Made by a program: the position numbers and the translations under genes
The notes under the pieces: generated by a model
The model's input: the letters and a program-made list of their open reading frames with translations, nothing else
Told to the model about the DNA's origin: nothing
The model's database searches: none
Shown: piece after piece, positions 18,611 through 30,369 of the stretch
How positions within the stretch are numbered: position 1 is the first letter of the stretch
How the letters are laid out: every line of letters starts with the position of its first letter
NCBI GenBank assembly: GCA_014529385.2
Contig: CM043949.1
Coordinates: 108,745,977-108,809,976 of the forward strand
Length of the DNA stretch: 64,000 nt
Direction: 5' to 3'
Origin: Adiantum capillus-veneris
Lineage: Eukaryota; Streptophyta; Polypodiopsida; Polypodiales; Pteridaceae

Positions 18611-19108
18611 CTACAAATACACAGAGACTACACTGCCTCGTGTGTCTAAAATATGCAAAGGATATACCCGACCACTCCTAGCACCTCTGGCTATCACTAG
18701 TGATCCCCTATGCATTTGAAATGACCGCTCTCCAAGCAGTACACAATATCCACTACTTTGGAACTGATGCACTGAAATGAAACTTTGGTTGAGTCCTAGT
18801 ACATAACGGACATCTTGTAGCGTAAGCAATGCATCGCTAGGTAAAGACATGCATACATCTCCATCACCCTCTATGTCATATGTTGAACCATCAACAAACT
18901 ACACACAACCAAGTCTCCCACTAGAAAAAGAGAAAAACAAATCACGACGTGGCATCACATGAAAAAATACATGCTTGTCTAGTAGAAAACGTGTAGACAA
19001 TGTACTATCCCAAGACACAAAGTAGTTTGAAGGCAAGGTAGACTCAAAAGTGACATGCCTGTCACATGCATACTCTCTAGCATCTATCCTCATAGTAGCA
19101 CCATGCAT
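18611..19108 (-). pseudogene. pol: RE-C: copia protease and pre-integrase remnant
   Basis: Read on the minus strand, 19108-18899 contains HVMPRRDLFFSFSSGRLG, like the protease-end motif 'HVTPRRDLF' of copia elements; the catalytic D-S-G-A appears as D-K-H-V. Next come VDGSTYDIEGDGDV, LQDVRYVLGLNQSFISVHQF and GSLVIARGARSGRVYPL, the copia Gag-pre-integrase segment. One in-frame stop near 18899 splits the region. Confidence 0.7.
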
Positions 19109-20759
19109 CTGTCTCTTTCACTACCTCATACACCTGAAGCAACGACACCTGATATGCCCAACGTGGCCGTAGTGCCAACATGTTAGTCGCAATCGTGAGC
19201 GAGAACTGCCTCTAACCTGAAGCGTCTCCATATCCATGCCAAAACTATGGCAAACAAAGTGGGAGATAACTGACCACTACACAATGCTCAAAAGCATGAT
19301 CAATCACATCAAAATTGATGCTCACATATGCATAAAACAACTCCACAATCTGCAAACTTTGCAAGCATAAATTGGGACAAACTGCTCAATTGAGCGTAAA
19401 GCACATAACCATCTACGCAAATAGAGAGCAAACTAGCTCAAAACGCGTCCCACAAGAGAAACTGCTTGCAAAAATCTGCAAAAACCTGTGAAACCTGTGA
19501 CTAGCTTGTATTATAGCCACACAAGCATGAACAAATCCTCACTTCTGCGAGAGTGGTACAAGAATACCAAATTGTGTCCAAATTGACAAAATCTGTCAAA
19601 AGTGAGGGTAAACACTCGATCACTGTCAAAGTGGAAATATATCGACCATTATAACATTAGAGAGAAAACTGCAAATACGCATAAACCATGGCGAGAATTT
19701 GGGAAAAATTTGACAGAGTTTTCTTGGTTACTGAGCAAACACTCAAAAAAATCTCACCAAATACGCATGACAATAGACACTGTCTCAGTAACAAAATCCA
19801 CAAATGGTCTACATGAATGCCAAAAGCCTGGCAAACTTGCTCACTCCTGACCAAGTAGCTCTATGGACGTGTACTTGTCCAAAAACACTACAAACCTATA
19901 AACCTGCTACATGTGAGCTATGGCTAGCTCAAACTGTATCCGCATAATGAATGCATAGCATGAAACGACACAAAACCGTGCTAAAAAAGCTCTCTGAAAT
20001 GCCCCACACAATCAAACAATGCGCATGAAATCGCATCCGGATCTGTAACAATCCAAAAGTTACATCCCAAAGTATCACTTGCATACGCAAAGACAAAGTG
20101 AATTCTCTCTCAAATAGCACCACAATGTTCCATGCACAGCCAAAGATGCAAACCGCATCACTCTCTACACTGTAGGAATCAAACAACAAAACCTTGATAT
20201 GTCGAGATTTTTGATAGGATGCTGTAGAAAATTCAATGCTTAGAATTTAAAATTTTTGATATGACCAGCACGTTCCGGACGTGCCAAAACCTCAGGGTAG
20301 ATTCCTAGATCACATGTATCCGAGTCCGGGTGTGAGCAATATGCCAAAAAACTTTGTTTTTGATCCAAAAACGCAACATAAACTTGTTGTTGTTGCACCT
20401 TCTATAATTCAGAGCAGAATTTCAGAATATGGACATCACCATTGTGTTTGGAATTTGCCAAAACCCCAACCTAAACTCCTGGATCATATCCATCCGACTC
20501 CATGTGACGGAGATATGCTAAAAACAGTGTTTCATGAGCCAAAAACATAAAAAACGAGCTGCAACACTTCTTTTTCCTGCTCTTTTTCTACAAAATTCAG
20601 CAATGGCTTGCTATATAAGATCTACACAAGCTGAATATACATGCCTAAGCTGAGATCTGACACCGTTAAGCCGTATCCACCTCCATCGAGCTCAAGCTGC
20701 CATAATCGAGCTCCATCGCTTCCGTCTCATCGGGAAGCCGTCGCACGTGCGTCGCCAAA
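19109..20759 (-). other. RE-C non-coding leader
   Basis: 1.65 kb with no convincing Gag frame. It is made of short recurrent phrases such as CAAAAACCTGTGAAACC and AAAACTGCAAA. At 20282-20640 two imperfect copies of a unit of about 180 bp lie in tandem. Confidence 0.6.
20282..20640. repeat. Imperfect tandem duplication, about 180 bp x 2
   Basis: Copy one starts TGCCAAAACCTCAGGG at 20282; copy two starts TGCCAAAACCCCAACC at about 20457. Shared phrases include TGGATCATAT/TAGATCACAT, GATATGCTAAAAA/CAATATGCCAAAAA, and CAAAATTCAGCA/ATAATTCAGAGC. Divergence is high. Confidence 0.6.
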
Positions 20760-20771
20760 GCTCTTATACCA
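20760..20771 (-). other. Primer binding site of RE-C, initiator tRNA-Met
   Basis: The minus strand reads TGGTATAAGAGC, one base from the usual TGGTATCAGAGC, two bases from the end of the 5' LTR. Confidence 0.85.
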
Positions 20772-20773
20772 AT

Positions 20774-21001
20774 TGTGAGTGTGCGGATGTGGTGCATGTG
20801 TGGAGAGTGATAAGAGGGGAGAGAGAGAGTACACAAGATGTGGGTGGAGCTTTCAAATCTCACTGTATGAGCACACTGTGAGAATGAGTGAGAGCTCCTT
20901 ATTCTTTGTATGTATAAAGAATAAGTAGATAAATGTGGGCGGCCGGACACTGATCGGCGAACACGGAAAAGCATGGTGAGGCAGACCACCTTTACCTAAC
21001 A
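20774..21001 (-). repeat. 5' LTR of RE-C
   Basis: TGTGAGTGTG ... CCTAACA, partner of 17663-17883, followed by the ATAAG target copy. Confidence 0.93.
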
Positions 21002-21540
21002 ATAAGGAGAATCTTCCCCTCACTGTCCATTTTACATGTGTAACAATATTGCAATGGGGCCGAGTGAACTGTGGTGTTAGATCTATGATCAATTAAGAAT
21101 TTGTTTCCTAGAGGATGTGCTCGATCAGTTACAAGATACACTCGAATGACAGAATCTTAAGATTATGAGTAGACACGGTTTTTAGACCAGTCATGCACTA
21201 TTTTTGCTTCCCTCATGAAAGGACGTCCTAAGATCATCTCAGATGACATAGTGTGTGCTTGGAGAAACCCATAACAATGAAGGTATTCCTTATTTTGTGT
21301 CCAAACACCTTGATCTTGAGATCTTCTAGCATCCCAATAGGTTTAACAATAGTCCCATTGGCCATCTTTACTACTATGTTTGTTGGCCCAAGGTGAGGTC
21401 TTCCCATAGTTTCCCAGCAATTTTAGTCACAATGCTAATCCCAGTGCCACCATCAAGGATTCCCTTCATAGTTAATACCTTGGTAGTGATTGGTATGGTT
21501 GCATTGGATTCATTGCCCTCAAACTATTGTCCCAACTTGT
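21002..21540 (-). pseudogene. pol: PR1 of RE-B
   Basis: Homologous to RE-A about 5400-5930. The catalytic segment reads LDGGTGISIVTK, so this copy also has Gly in place of Ser/Thr after the catalytic Asp. Unlike RE-A, the terminal motif is an intact ILGRPFMREA. Frameshifts (near 21260 and 21420) disrupt the domain. Confidence 0.75.
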
Positions 21541-23400
21541 TAACATTTCTACAACAGAGTTATCATCTAGGTTGGGTTGTGGATCTACGTTTTCCTCCTC
21601 TATTGGCATCTCCCTAGCTCCATACATCTGTGCAAATTGTGGTAGCCCGACTTTCAGTTCTCGATTGAGGAAAGCTCGAAGAGCTAAGAATAGCTCGGGG
21701 TCTCCATATAGTTTGGACATGATGGTGGTTCTAACTTCTGAAGCCATGAAATCCATCAATTTGGCAATAACTAACGGCACCTTTTGGGATTCAGTCCCTT
21801 GACGTGGGAAAGATGGGATCTCCATTTCTTTGATAGGGTCAAGTAGTCCCTCTATAAACATTCTTTCAACCAAGAAGTGAGTACGCCCACTTTCCCATGA
21901 CTTTAAGTCACTTTCTTCTTTGATGACACTAGGTATGGCTAGGGGTCTATGGAGTTTGTGAGGTTGTTGTTGCGTAGCGAACACTGTTATTATCTGGATC
22001 TGCCTAGGTGCTGGCTCTAGATCCCTTTGGGTCTCTCCTACCAAACTCCTTATTTGCTTGACTCGTTCGATCTCCTCTGTAGGGTTTGGGTAAGTTCCTA
22101 TCTTCTTCTTGGGTCGTGGCCACTGTGGCTCATGACGATCTTCCTTGTTGGTTTCTTTCCTAGTGGTCGTTTTGGTCTCCATGGTTTCACTTGAATCAAA
22201 ATCCTCTTCAACGTCGTTCATATATAAGGGGTCGTCACCAGTCCTTATGTTGGTCTTTGAACTGGGGTCTGACTTCGCTTCTTTTTGCAATCTTTTCCTT
22301 TGTGTTTTCTTCTTCTTCTGAGATTGGGCAATTGATGCCATGCTTCTTTCTTCAAGAATATAATTTTGTTTTTGGAGCATCAATCTTGTGAGTACATTTA
22401 CTAGTACCACAAGTGTACTTTGTGATGGCTCCTCGGTAACCTCAATCAAGTTTAATGGTGTGATCTTCAGTGCATTTGGATTATTCAGACATTAGGCAAT
22501 CAAATGATATATGCCACATTGATTACACACGAGTATCGGCATTGTAGACGTGCTCGCTTGATTGGTTTGCATTAGTGTAACATTATTTTGTAGCCTAATA
22601 AGACACTCGGCTACACGAAGTAGACCCTCACACTCATAGCATTGAAGAGGTGGTCTCTTGGCAGTGTAATTGATATTTTGGCCTCTTGCTGCAAGAGCAG
22701 CTACTTGATAGACAGGTTTGACTTGTCCCCAATAGTCCTCTATGTAGTATTGTGGACTTTCTTCAAGTGCATCAATCCCGTAGGAAATATTAGGGTCTAT
22801 ATCTTCCTCATAGCCTTCCAAACAAGAAATAGATGACTCACAATCCACTTGATTCACAGAAGTGATTCTCGGATGTGGTGGTTGCAGTCCTAGCACTGGA
22901 GGTGGTAAGGGTGTTGTTTGAACAACATTTTGGGTCCTAGGAACCATGTGCTATGATGTTTGTTCAAGAGGTGGGGCTGGGGTCAATGCAGGCACTCGAG
23001 GTGTGTTCGTCCATGCTAAGGTTGGTCTACTGACCATCGCGTTCTTAAATAGGATGCAATCCTTAGCTTGATGACCATACCTCCCACAAGCATTGCATTT
23101 CCCATTAAATTTTGCTATAAAAGTAGGGCATTCACTGGTAATATGGGGACCATAGCAAACTGAGCACCATTGTTGCTCCCTTCTTGGATACATATGATTC
23201 TTTTGTGGATCACAATTGTCTCTAAGACTGTCTTGAATGGCCTTGGTGAGGTCTGCTAAAGTCATCTCCGATATCTTTGGCTCCTTAGTAATAGGATTTA
23301 GGGTCATTGGATGATGCCCCAATGCTTGCGAGCTAGTAGATTTAGGCTCAACAGATATTGTTTCTCCTTGAATCATTAAATTATCCTCCAATTGGATCAC
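21472..23400 (-). pseudogene. gag: Nucleocapsid region of RE-B
   Basis: Three adjoining open pieces (23400-22951, 22947-22492, 22449-21472) align with the RE-A region 5880-7830. The first has two knuckles, CSVCYGPHITSEC (X3 spacing) and CNACGRYGHQAKDC (X4). The third knuckle has Leu for its His (CYECEGLLRVAEC). The fourth keeps CNQCGIYHLIA but has a stop before its last Cys. After them come the basic KKKKTQRKR patch and the linker to PR1. In this copy the knuckle frame is in phase with the Gag end, which shows the ancestral arrangement. Confidence 0.8.
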
Positions 23401-25091
23401 ATTGGTGGTGACTGCTTCCCAAGTGGTGATACTAGGCCATTGTAGATATCCTCATGTTGTTATCCCCTAATGAATTTATCAAGCAATTGTTTATTATTGA
23501 AGCGCTCATTTAGATTACAACGAGAATTCAAATGCTTCCAGCGACTAACAGAGTCTCTCACAAACTCTCCTTCCTCTCGTTGGGATTTCTAGAGCTGAGA
23601 TGCTACACCCTAAAGCACTCCGTCTCGTATGTATTCTTTAAGAGCAGTCTCCTAAGAGTAGGGTAAATCGTTTTTTCTTCCACCCTTAGGGTTCTATACC
23701 AACCCCCAGTCTTTCCACTCTTAAGTTTAGGCTTAAAGCATTACTCTTATGAAGGTCCTTGTGTTCTCCTAGAGAATCGCATATTTGTTCAAACACTTTG
23801 ATATGCTTTCTCACATCCCTCTCTCCAATAAATTTTTGTGTGAGCTTGGCTATTTGTACTGCCTTACTTCTAGGCTCCCTATAAGGTGTGTTACGCATAT
23901 TCTCAACAATAGATCGACCGATAGCTTGAGCAAATGTTGCCAAGTCACCTAAGTGAGTAGGCACCGTGGGTGAAGGCGCTCTAGAGACTACATGTGGAGT
24001 ATGTATTGGCATGGGGCTTGGTGCATAGGAAGCCAAACTTCGGTTCCAAGTTTGGTACGGTGTTGTGCCATGTGGTGGCCCAAAGTTCATATGTGTGGCC
24101 ATGGACATAGAAGACGTGGTAGTTGGTATGCTAATGCTAGCCGTATGGTCCCATCAAAATAAGAGCTTGGATGTTGTGGTTGTGGAGCATAGGTTGTTGA
24201 AACAATGGGAAGGGTAGGAGCTACATGAGTACAAGGACCCATATGTGTATATGATTGGTACAAACTTGTAGGTAGTGTTGCAGGCATTGAGCTACCATGT
24301 AGTGGTGCTTTACTAACAAAAGAGGTCCATGGAGTGTTTCTTAGCATGCCCATCACTGGGGTAGGCATGGTGGCCATGGTGTCATCAAGGGAAAGGCGAG
24401 CTAGACTTGTACAGGTAAAGCTATTGCTTGTGGGCTTGAATTGCATTAAGAGCCCTGGAGAAACAACAAACGGAGGATCCATCAGACTTACTGAGGGAGT
24501 CTCCATTTGCGATAAGGTTGGTTGTTTAGCCTTACATGTATCCAAGAATATCATGAGACCCGCTGAAGGCATGTGGATCCCCTTGTGCTGTCTCTCTAGC
24601 TCAATAACCCTATGGATGACCTCACAAACTCTTTGTTGTTGATCCTCTATACTAGTAGCACCCGTTGTGGATTGTAGGATATCTAACCAACCCATGTGAT
24701 AGGTGTGACCTGTGTATAGGTCGGTTAGAGTTTTTGTTTATAGTTCGTACTCCCAGTTCTCATTTAGGAACACTCCATCTAGGATTGATGTGCTATGGAT
24801 GTCCTTTGAACTAGATGCAATGTGGCTCTCTATGGGTTGACCCTTAGTGGTCGCTAATTCAGGAGCACTCGATTGCTCACCTGGCATGGATGTTGACATA
24901 GGGGCTTTCGCCTTTAACTCTCTCCTTTGCCTAGCCCTACGTAAGCTCTCGATTTCCTTTTTCCTAGCCACAATGATATACCGCTCAACCTCTTGCACTT
25001 TGGCAAGGCTTCTACCATAAGGTAATATAACCTCGGAGGGAAATAGCTCTGAAGAGTTAGGGGGTGTAGTGAATGGAGTATTCACGTGCAC
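23401..25091 (-). pseudogene. gag: Gag capsid of RE-B
   Basis: Broken frames at 24738-25091, 24087-24695 and 23686-24108, then a stop-rich stretch to 23401, cover the RE-A Gag. Conserved parts are IGRSIVENMRNTPYREPRSKAVQIAKLTQKF, FEQICDSL and the Pro/Ser/Thr-rich upstream region. At 24900-25010 there is a Lys/Arg/Glu-rich helix (RKKEIESLRRARQRRELKA) that RE-A lacks. Confidence 0.75.
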
Positions 25092-25259
25092 ACTCTCCTA
25101 GAGCATGAGCTCTACGTTGGTCATGAATGGCAAATTTACTTCCCCACCCCCCTCATTTACATCGTTAGCTCCATGTTTGGAGCGAGTAGCTCTACTAAAG
25201 GTTTTCTTCAAGCAACTAAGCACGCTCAACCCAGGCCGTGAGCCCATGGCATGCATGTC

Positions 25260-25475
25260 TTAGCTTGAGCTATCAGGATTAGGCATCAAGTAACCCTCCA
25301 GGACGTCGTAGTCAAAGGAAGAGTCACTAGATGCAATATGTGGGTCCTGAGTGGTACTACCTTGGGTTCTCGCTGAGGGCCTAGAGCCTAAGGTAGAGGA
25401 ATAATGAGTGCCCGCATAAACATAGACACCCTCTATGTGCTCATCCTCTAGCACACGAACCGAGCGTAGGTGCAT
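25260..25475 (-). CDS. Leader reading frame of RE-B starting MHLRSVR, 71 aa
   Basis: Partner of 9510-9737: GSRPSARTQGSTTQDPHIASSDSS is closely similar to RE-A. It ends at a TAA at the same aligned position as the TAA in RE-A; the frame continues downstream in phase toward Gag. Confidence 0.65.
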   Translation of the reverse strand: MHLRSVRVLEDEHIEGVYVYAGTHYSSTLGSRPSARTQGSTTQDPHIASSDSSFDYDVLEGYLMPNPDSSS

Positions 25476-25819
25476 GTGACCTCAACACTCTAGAGGTGTT
25501 GGTGAGTTTCCATGAAGGCCGCTCACCTAGTTTTTTAGGTGTTTACAACCGAATTTTTTGTTATTTTTGGTCCCTTTTTTTAACCAAGCCACAGATTATG
25601 GTCTGTGATAGCTCAAAACGAGCCTCTTGGCTAGAAGGACTTGCCATGCTTTAGAGTCTCCAATTTGGTTATGTATAGTCCTCGGAATCCTAAAACTAGT
25701 CTTTTCTTAGGTGGGGAGAGGGCTAGAATTAGTAAGTCCAAAGGGTGAGTGTGAAGGGATGGTGGAGGACTTGAGGAACTTGTCCCACATGCCCTTCCTT
25801 CACTTGAGGTCCTAGTCTT

Positions 25820-25829
25820 TATATATAAA
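25820..25829 (-). promoter_or_regulatory. TATA-like box in the gag leader (RE-B)
   Basis: The sequence is within a 14-bp palindrome (25817-25830). It is homologous to the RE-A box at 10073-10083 and about 345 bases upstream of the MHLRSVR start. Confidence 0.4.
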
Positions 25830-25870
25830 GTGGTGTGTATAGTATATCATAAGACTGAGGACTGAGGCCT

Positions 25871-25892
25871 GGGCCTGGGCTTGGGCTTGGGG
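25871..25892 (+). other. G-quadruplex-type block in the leader (RE-B)
   Basis: Four G runs (25871, 25877, 25883, 25889) with 3-base spacers, conserved with RE-A 10126-10153. Confidence 0.65.
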
Positions 25893-26517
25893 AAAGATCC
25901 TGATCCCTTCCTTTTAAGATAAGGTCCTTTTTTATTTTTGTTTTGAGTTTTCTTTTTAGTCCCAAATATCTCGAGTGCTTTTTTCTTATTTTGTTTTGAT
26001 TTGTTTTCAAAAAAAACTTTTTCTAAGGATAATGTGGCCGCATGGACGCTGAGCTCCCACACGCACATAACAGCTCCTGTGAGCTCTGTCTAACCTCTTT
26101 TTACCTAATACAACTAATTAACAACTAATTAACATTAACTACCTCTGCTAACACACAATCAAACATAGTAAACTGCACACTCATAGACAATCAACTCTAC
26201 TCCTCACAGTCTACTCTACTTCTCACTGTCTACACTCACTAACAGATCTACTAATACCTGCACATTACAAATCTTGTAAAACTAACAAAAACAAGTACAA
26301 TGCAGCACTAATAGAGCTTACAACCACTTAACAAAAGCTGCCAAAAACCTACTAATTTGTCCTTTACAATCACTTAATAGTAGCTAACAAGAACTTGCTA
26401 ATCTGTCCATTGCAGCCACCTAACAGTTCTTACATAGCACAACAAAAAACAAAAAATAGATGGAAGAAAGGCTTTCACAGGTAGCACTGAGTGCTCCTCA
26501 AGCTTAATGCAAGGCAT
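25893..26517 (-). other. Leader of RE-B
   Basis: A-rich and non-coding, with short repeats such as AACTAATTAAC (26100-26130) and CTACTTCTCACTGTCTAC (26195-26235). There is little similarity to the RE-A leader except the last 25 bases before the primer site. Confidence 0.55.
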
Positions 26518-26535
26518 TCCCTGGCAGTGGTGCAA
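26518..26535 (-). other. Primer binding site of RE-B, decayed tRNA-Asp type
   Basis: The minus strand reads TTGCACCACTGCCAGGGA, four changes from the RE-A site at the same distance from the LTR. Three of the four are G to A, as expected for methyl-cytosine decay. Confidence 0.75.
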
Positions 26536-26539
26536 AAAA

Positions 26540-27213
<674 letters not shown>

Positions 27214-27695
27214 CAGGACCATTACATGACCTAACCAAGAAAAACGTTAGGTATATATGGTCCCTCAAGGATAACAATGCTTTCAAAAAGCTTAAAGAGA
27301 AGCTTATCTCTGAACCTGTGCTTACACCACCGGATCTCTCAAAGCCATTTGAGGTCCAATGTGAAGCTTGTGGTGATTGCCTTGGAGGTGTTTTGCTCCA
27401 AGAAGGGCACACCATAGCCTATGAAAGTCAAAGGCTCGACCCTGTTGAGCAAGCTCTAGGCATATACGAGAAGGAACTCTTAGCAATTCTACATGCTCTA
27501 GACTCGTGGAAGCAGTATTTATTGGGGACTCCTTTCATTCTGCAAACGGATCACCAAAGCCTTAAGTACTTCATGACGCAGACCAAGCTCTCCGACAAAC
27601 AAATGAGGTGGGAAAATTTCCTTTCGCAGTTGCATTTTCATATTGCTCACATTGCTGGCAAGCATAATCAAGTAGCTGATGCACTCTCAAGATGA
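27214..27695 (+). pseudogene. pol: RE-D: RNase H
   Basis: This resumes the chromovirus frame right after RE-B with GPLHDLTKKN, then VQCEACGDCLGGVLLQ (first catalytic Asp replaced: CEAC where 'TDAS' is usual), YEKELLAILHALDSWKQYLLG (Glu), LQTDHQSLKYF (Asp) and HNQVADALSR (Asp). About seven codons expected between YRRF at 12540 and GPLHDL are missing, lost at the RE-B insertion. The segment is open but its start and end are artificial. Confidence 0.88.
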
Positions 27696-28096
27696 TCGAG
27701 AAGTGAATGTGGTATCCATAGCAACTCACAATGATCTATCTTTTATGATATATGAGTACGCTATCGATCCCGATTTTAGAGATGTGATTTCAGCCCTTGC
27801 ACTAGGGAAGAAGAAAGAACCATTTACACTACAAGATGGTTATCTTCTCTATGGGCAATAGACTATGCGCTACAAACTCACTACATGAGAAAGTAATGTA
27901 TGAATCTCATGGTCCTCCTTATGCGGGGCATAGAGGGATTCAGTCTACCCTAAAAGGGATAGAAACATATTTCTATTGGCCTGTCATGAAAGAAAACATA
28001 CAAAAGTATGTTTCAAAATGTGTGGTATGCCAAAAGACGAAGTTTGATAGAGGGAAGCAACTTGGATTGCTTCAACCTTTGCCAATCTCTAATTAA
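27696..28096 (+). pseudogene. pol: RE-D: integrase zinc-binding region
   Basis: Two frames read on from RNase H: DVISALALGKKKEPFTLQDGYLLY, then after a TAG, VMYESHGPPYAGHRGIQSTLKGI..YFYWPVMKENIQKYVSKCVVCQKTK. The His and CxxC pairs of the HHCC finger are present. A TAA at 28093 separates it from the catalytic core. Confidence 0.85.
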
Positions 28097-28114
28097 ACAT
28101 GGGAGAGCATATCC

Positions 28115-28663
28115 ATGGATTTTATCTTTAATTTTCCCAAGTCTATCCATGGGAATACAGGAATATGGAAGAGAGTAGACAGATTTAGCAAACAAGCACA
28201 TTTCATACCTGTCAAAAAGACTATCAAGGCTCATCAAATGGAAACCCTCTTTACATCACAAATCTTCAAATACCATGGCTTACCAATGTCTATAGTGTTG
28301 GATAGAGATCCTATAATGACCAGTAATTTTTGGAAGGGTCTCTTTGAGAATTTAGGTACAAGACTAAACTTCTCTTTGGCCTATTATCCCCAAACGGATG
28401 GACAAAGTGAGATAGCTAACCTAACAATTCTTGATCTACTAAAAGCTTATGTCACAAAAGTAGATCAAAAGTCCCAACAGGAGAAGTACTTACTCTTAGT
28501 GGAGTATGCCTGCAATAACACTGTACATACTTCCACGGGAAAAGCACATTTTGAAGTGATAGAGGGAAGATCAAAAAGTCCTCAGCTAATCAAGGTACAG
28601 GGGAAGATCTTCGTTGTAGATGAATATAGCCGAGACCTACAATATTTTTTTCCAAAAGATTAA
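28115..28663 (+). pseudogene. pol: RE-D: integrase catalytic core
   Basis: MDFIFNFPKS (first Asp), LDRDPIMTSNFWKGLF (second Asp) and YYPQTDGQSEIANL (Glu) form the D,D,E triad in normal spacing for a gypsy integrase. The core spans 182 codons with only the flanks broken. It would splice element DNA into the genome if expressed; in this nested and interrupted copy it is dead. Confidence 0.88.
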
Positions 28664-28750
28664 GGATGCAGGTCCATCTCTCAGCAAAGGCAAAAGGATG
28701 CTGCTGATAAGCACAGAAGATCCCTAACCTTTAAACAAAATGATTGGGTC

Positions 28751-29191
28751 TTGCTTAAGTTTCCCAAGGCTCGATTAAGACACACAACGGGCAAGAATTC
28801 TACAAAACACCAAAAGTACTATGCTAAATTAGCAAAAAGGTACTATGGCCCCTTTCAGATTCTTAGGCCAATCAATGAGATGACCTATCAACTTAAGTTG
28901 CCCAACCATTGGCTCATACACAATGCTTTTCATGTGAGCCTACTAAAGCCTTACGAGCCACCTCAAGAAGCAATCATTGAAGACCCACCGGAGATCGAGG
29001 ACCAAGAAGAGGTGCTACAACACGAGTCCATTCTCCGACACAAAGACAAGGTATTACGAGGTGGTAAGACTATCCGAAAATATCTTATCAAGTTTAAAAA
29101 CTATCCTTTTGAAGATGCTAGATGGATGCAAGGCATACATTTAAAGGATAACCTAAACCTTGTCAATGCTTACAATGATTCCCTAGAGTAA
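28751..29191 (+). pseudogene. pol: RE-D: integrase C-terminus with chromodomain
   Basis: KYYAKLAKRYYGPFQILRPI is the GPF/Y module. After LHNAFHVSLLKPY and an acidic hinge comes ILRHKDKVLRGGKTIRKYLIKFKNYPFEDARWM, a chromodomain of the kind that ends chromovirus integrases and guides insertion to methylated histone H3. It ends at TAA 29189-29191. This identifies RE-D as a chromovirus, distinct from RE-A/B/E. Confidence 0.88.
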
Positions 29192-29700
29192 GAAAATGTA
29201 AATATGCATAAATGAACAAAGTTTTTGTCTTATAAGACTCTCTTTTTCTTTATTGTGAACACATGTTAATAAGTATGCATGCTTAGGATCATGTTTGTGG
29301 GGATAACATCTCCTTAACACCAAGTAGAGTTTGTCACTCTACTATGGAAGATTGATATGGACTAAAGTGCAGACATGCTTGCGGTAGCTAAGGCTCTCAA
29401 GCTCCAAGAACATATATAGGGAGCCAATCCTCCACAAAACAAATTTTGGACGGAAATTACCCACAAGGTCATACTAATCAACACTGAATAATACTGAAGT
29501 GAGAATCAATGTTTGACAAAGATTTGCAGAGTCTAAAGTTTTCTACAGATAGCCATCAACAAGGTCCAGCAAGTCAAGACCGCTCTGAAGTACAAACAAT
29601 CAACAAATTGGAGAGTTGAAAGACTAGCCTGAATAAGGAATGATCGAGCAAACTTTTGAGGTAAAAGGTTTGGATTGATAGTTGTGTGTTAGCAGAAATG
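29192..29700 (+). other. Spacer between RE-D and RE-E
   Basis: This presumably holds the 3' region of RE-D and the 5' leader of RE-E. No LTR pair, clear purine tract or primer site can be recognised. No coding sequence is supported. Confidence 0.5.
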
Positions 29701-30369
29701 ATGTATTTAAGATCAGGTAGAAATCTCCAAAGAAACCGAAGATCACTAGGAGACCAAGCCAACTTAGTGTCTAATGAGGAGAGTGTGACCCAAGAAAGAA
29801 TACATCCACTAGCACCAATTATAGAGGACGGTAGTGGGACTGACACCTCTTCAAAGCAGTCTATTTACCTCATGGATGACCAAAAAATCACTGTTAACCG
29901 ACATAACCGAGTGGGAGGAGGTAGCACCTCTAAGAACCTGACTCGAACAATGAGGTATACAACCCTTTACTTAGAAGGACCAAATGCCCATGGGGCTCTA
30001 GTATATGCTGATGAAAGGGAACATAAAAGTATATGTATTGAGAAAAAAATAGCTGATGGAGTGGAAGCCCTTCTAGTGTATGATGATGGGGATAGATTCC
30101 ATGATGACGAGGGAATACATCACCTCATTGTTAAGGACCCAAAGAAATATAACAGATACGAGGACAATTTTGAAAAAGGGAAGATGGTTTCTAAAATCAC
30201 AGAAATACCTCCTCGGATAGATGTTCCTAATGCCACCCTAGTGTTTGACAAGAAGGTGACTAAAGTAGTGACCAACCAAGGAGTGGTAGGAATCTACGAG
30301 TACATGAATGGTAGGGCCAAAAAATATTTTGGGTGTCTAGCACCTTATGCCTTTGAGTTAAGCTCATAA
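29701..30369 (+). CDS. RE-E: N-terminal frame with an unknown domain, 223 aa
   Basis: It starts MYLRSGRNLQRN, like the RE-A leader frame, but has no stop at the position shared by RE-A and RE-B. From about residue 75 there is a compact, well-mixed sequence (YTTLYLEGPNAHGALVYADERE, KIADGVEALLVYDDGDRFHDDEGIHHLIVKDPKKYNRYED, EYMNGRAKKYFGCLAPYAFELSS) that looks like a folded domain and has no counterpart in RE-A Gag. An ATG at 29686 is in frame as well. It is the longest intact frame at the 5' end of this element. I do not recognise the domain. Confidence 0.55.
   Translation: MYLRSGRNLQRNRRSLGDQANLVSNEESVTQERIHPLAPIIEDGSGTDTSSKQSIYLMDDQKITVNRHNRVGGGSTSKNLTRTMRYTTLYLEGPNAHGALVYADEREHKSICIEKKIADGVEALLVYDDGDRFHDDEGIHHLIVKDPKKYNRYEDNFEKGKMVSKITEIPPRIDVPNATLVFDKKVTKVVTNQGVVGIYEYMNGRAKKYFGCLAPYAFELSS

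Larger units (their letters stand above)
17663..21001 (-). mobile_element. RE-C: internally deleted Ty1/copia element in RE-B
   Basis: LTRs of 221 bp (17663-17883) and 228 bp (20774-21001) start TG and end CA, and the element is flanked on both sides by ATAAG (17658-17662, 21002-21006). RE-A lacks the insert at the homologous site. An initiator tRNA-Met primer site next to the right LTR and a purine tract next to the left LTR place it on the minus strand. Inside are only a copia protease/pre-integrase remnant and an RT end; Gag, most of integrase, most of RT and RNase H are gone. It is 3339 bp, against about 5 kb for a complete copia element. Confidence 0.92.

Noticed and set aside
18020-18681. 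Plus-strand frames opposite the RE-C pol remnant
   Set aside because: They are shadows of the minus-strand copia coding sequence.
29192-29700. RE-E 5' LTR next to its MYLRSGR start
   Set aside because: I looked for a tRNA-Asp or tRNA-Met primer site and for similarity to the RE-A/B or RE-G LTRs and found none.
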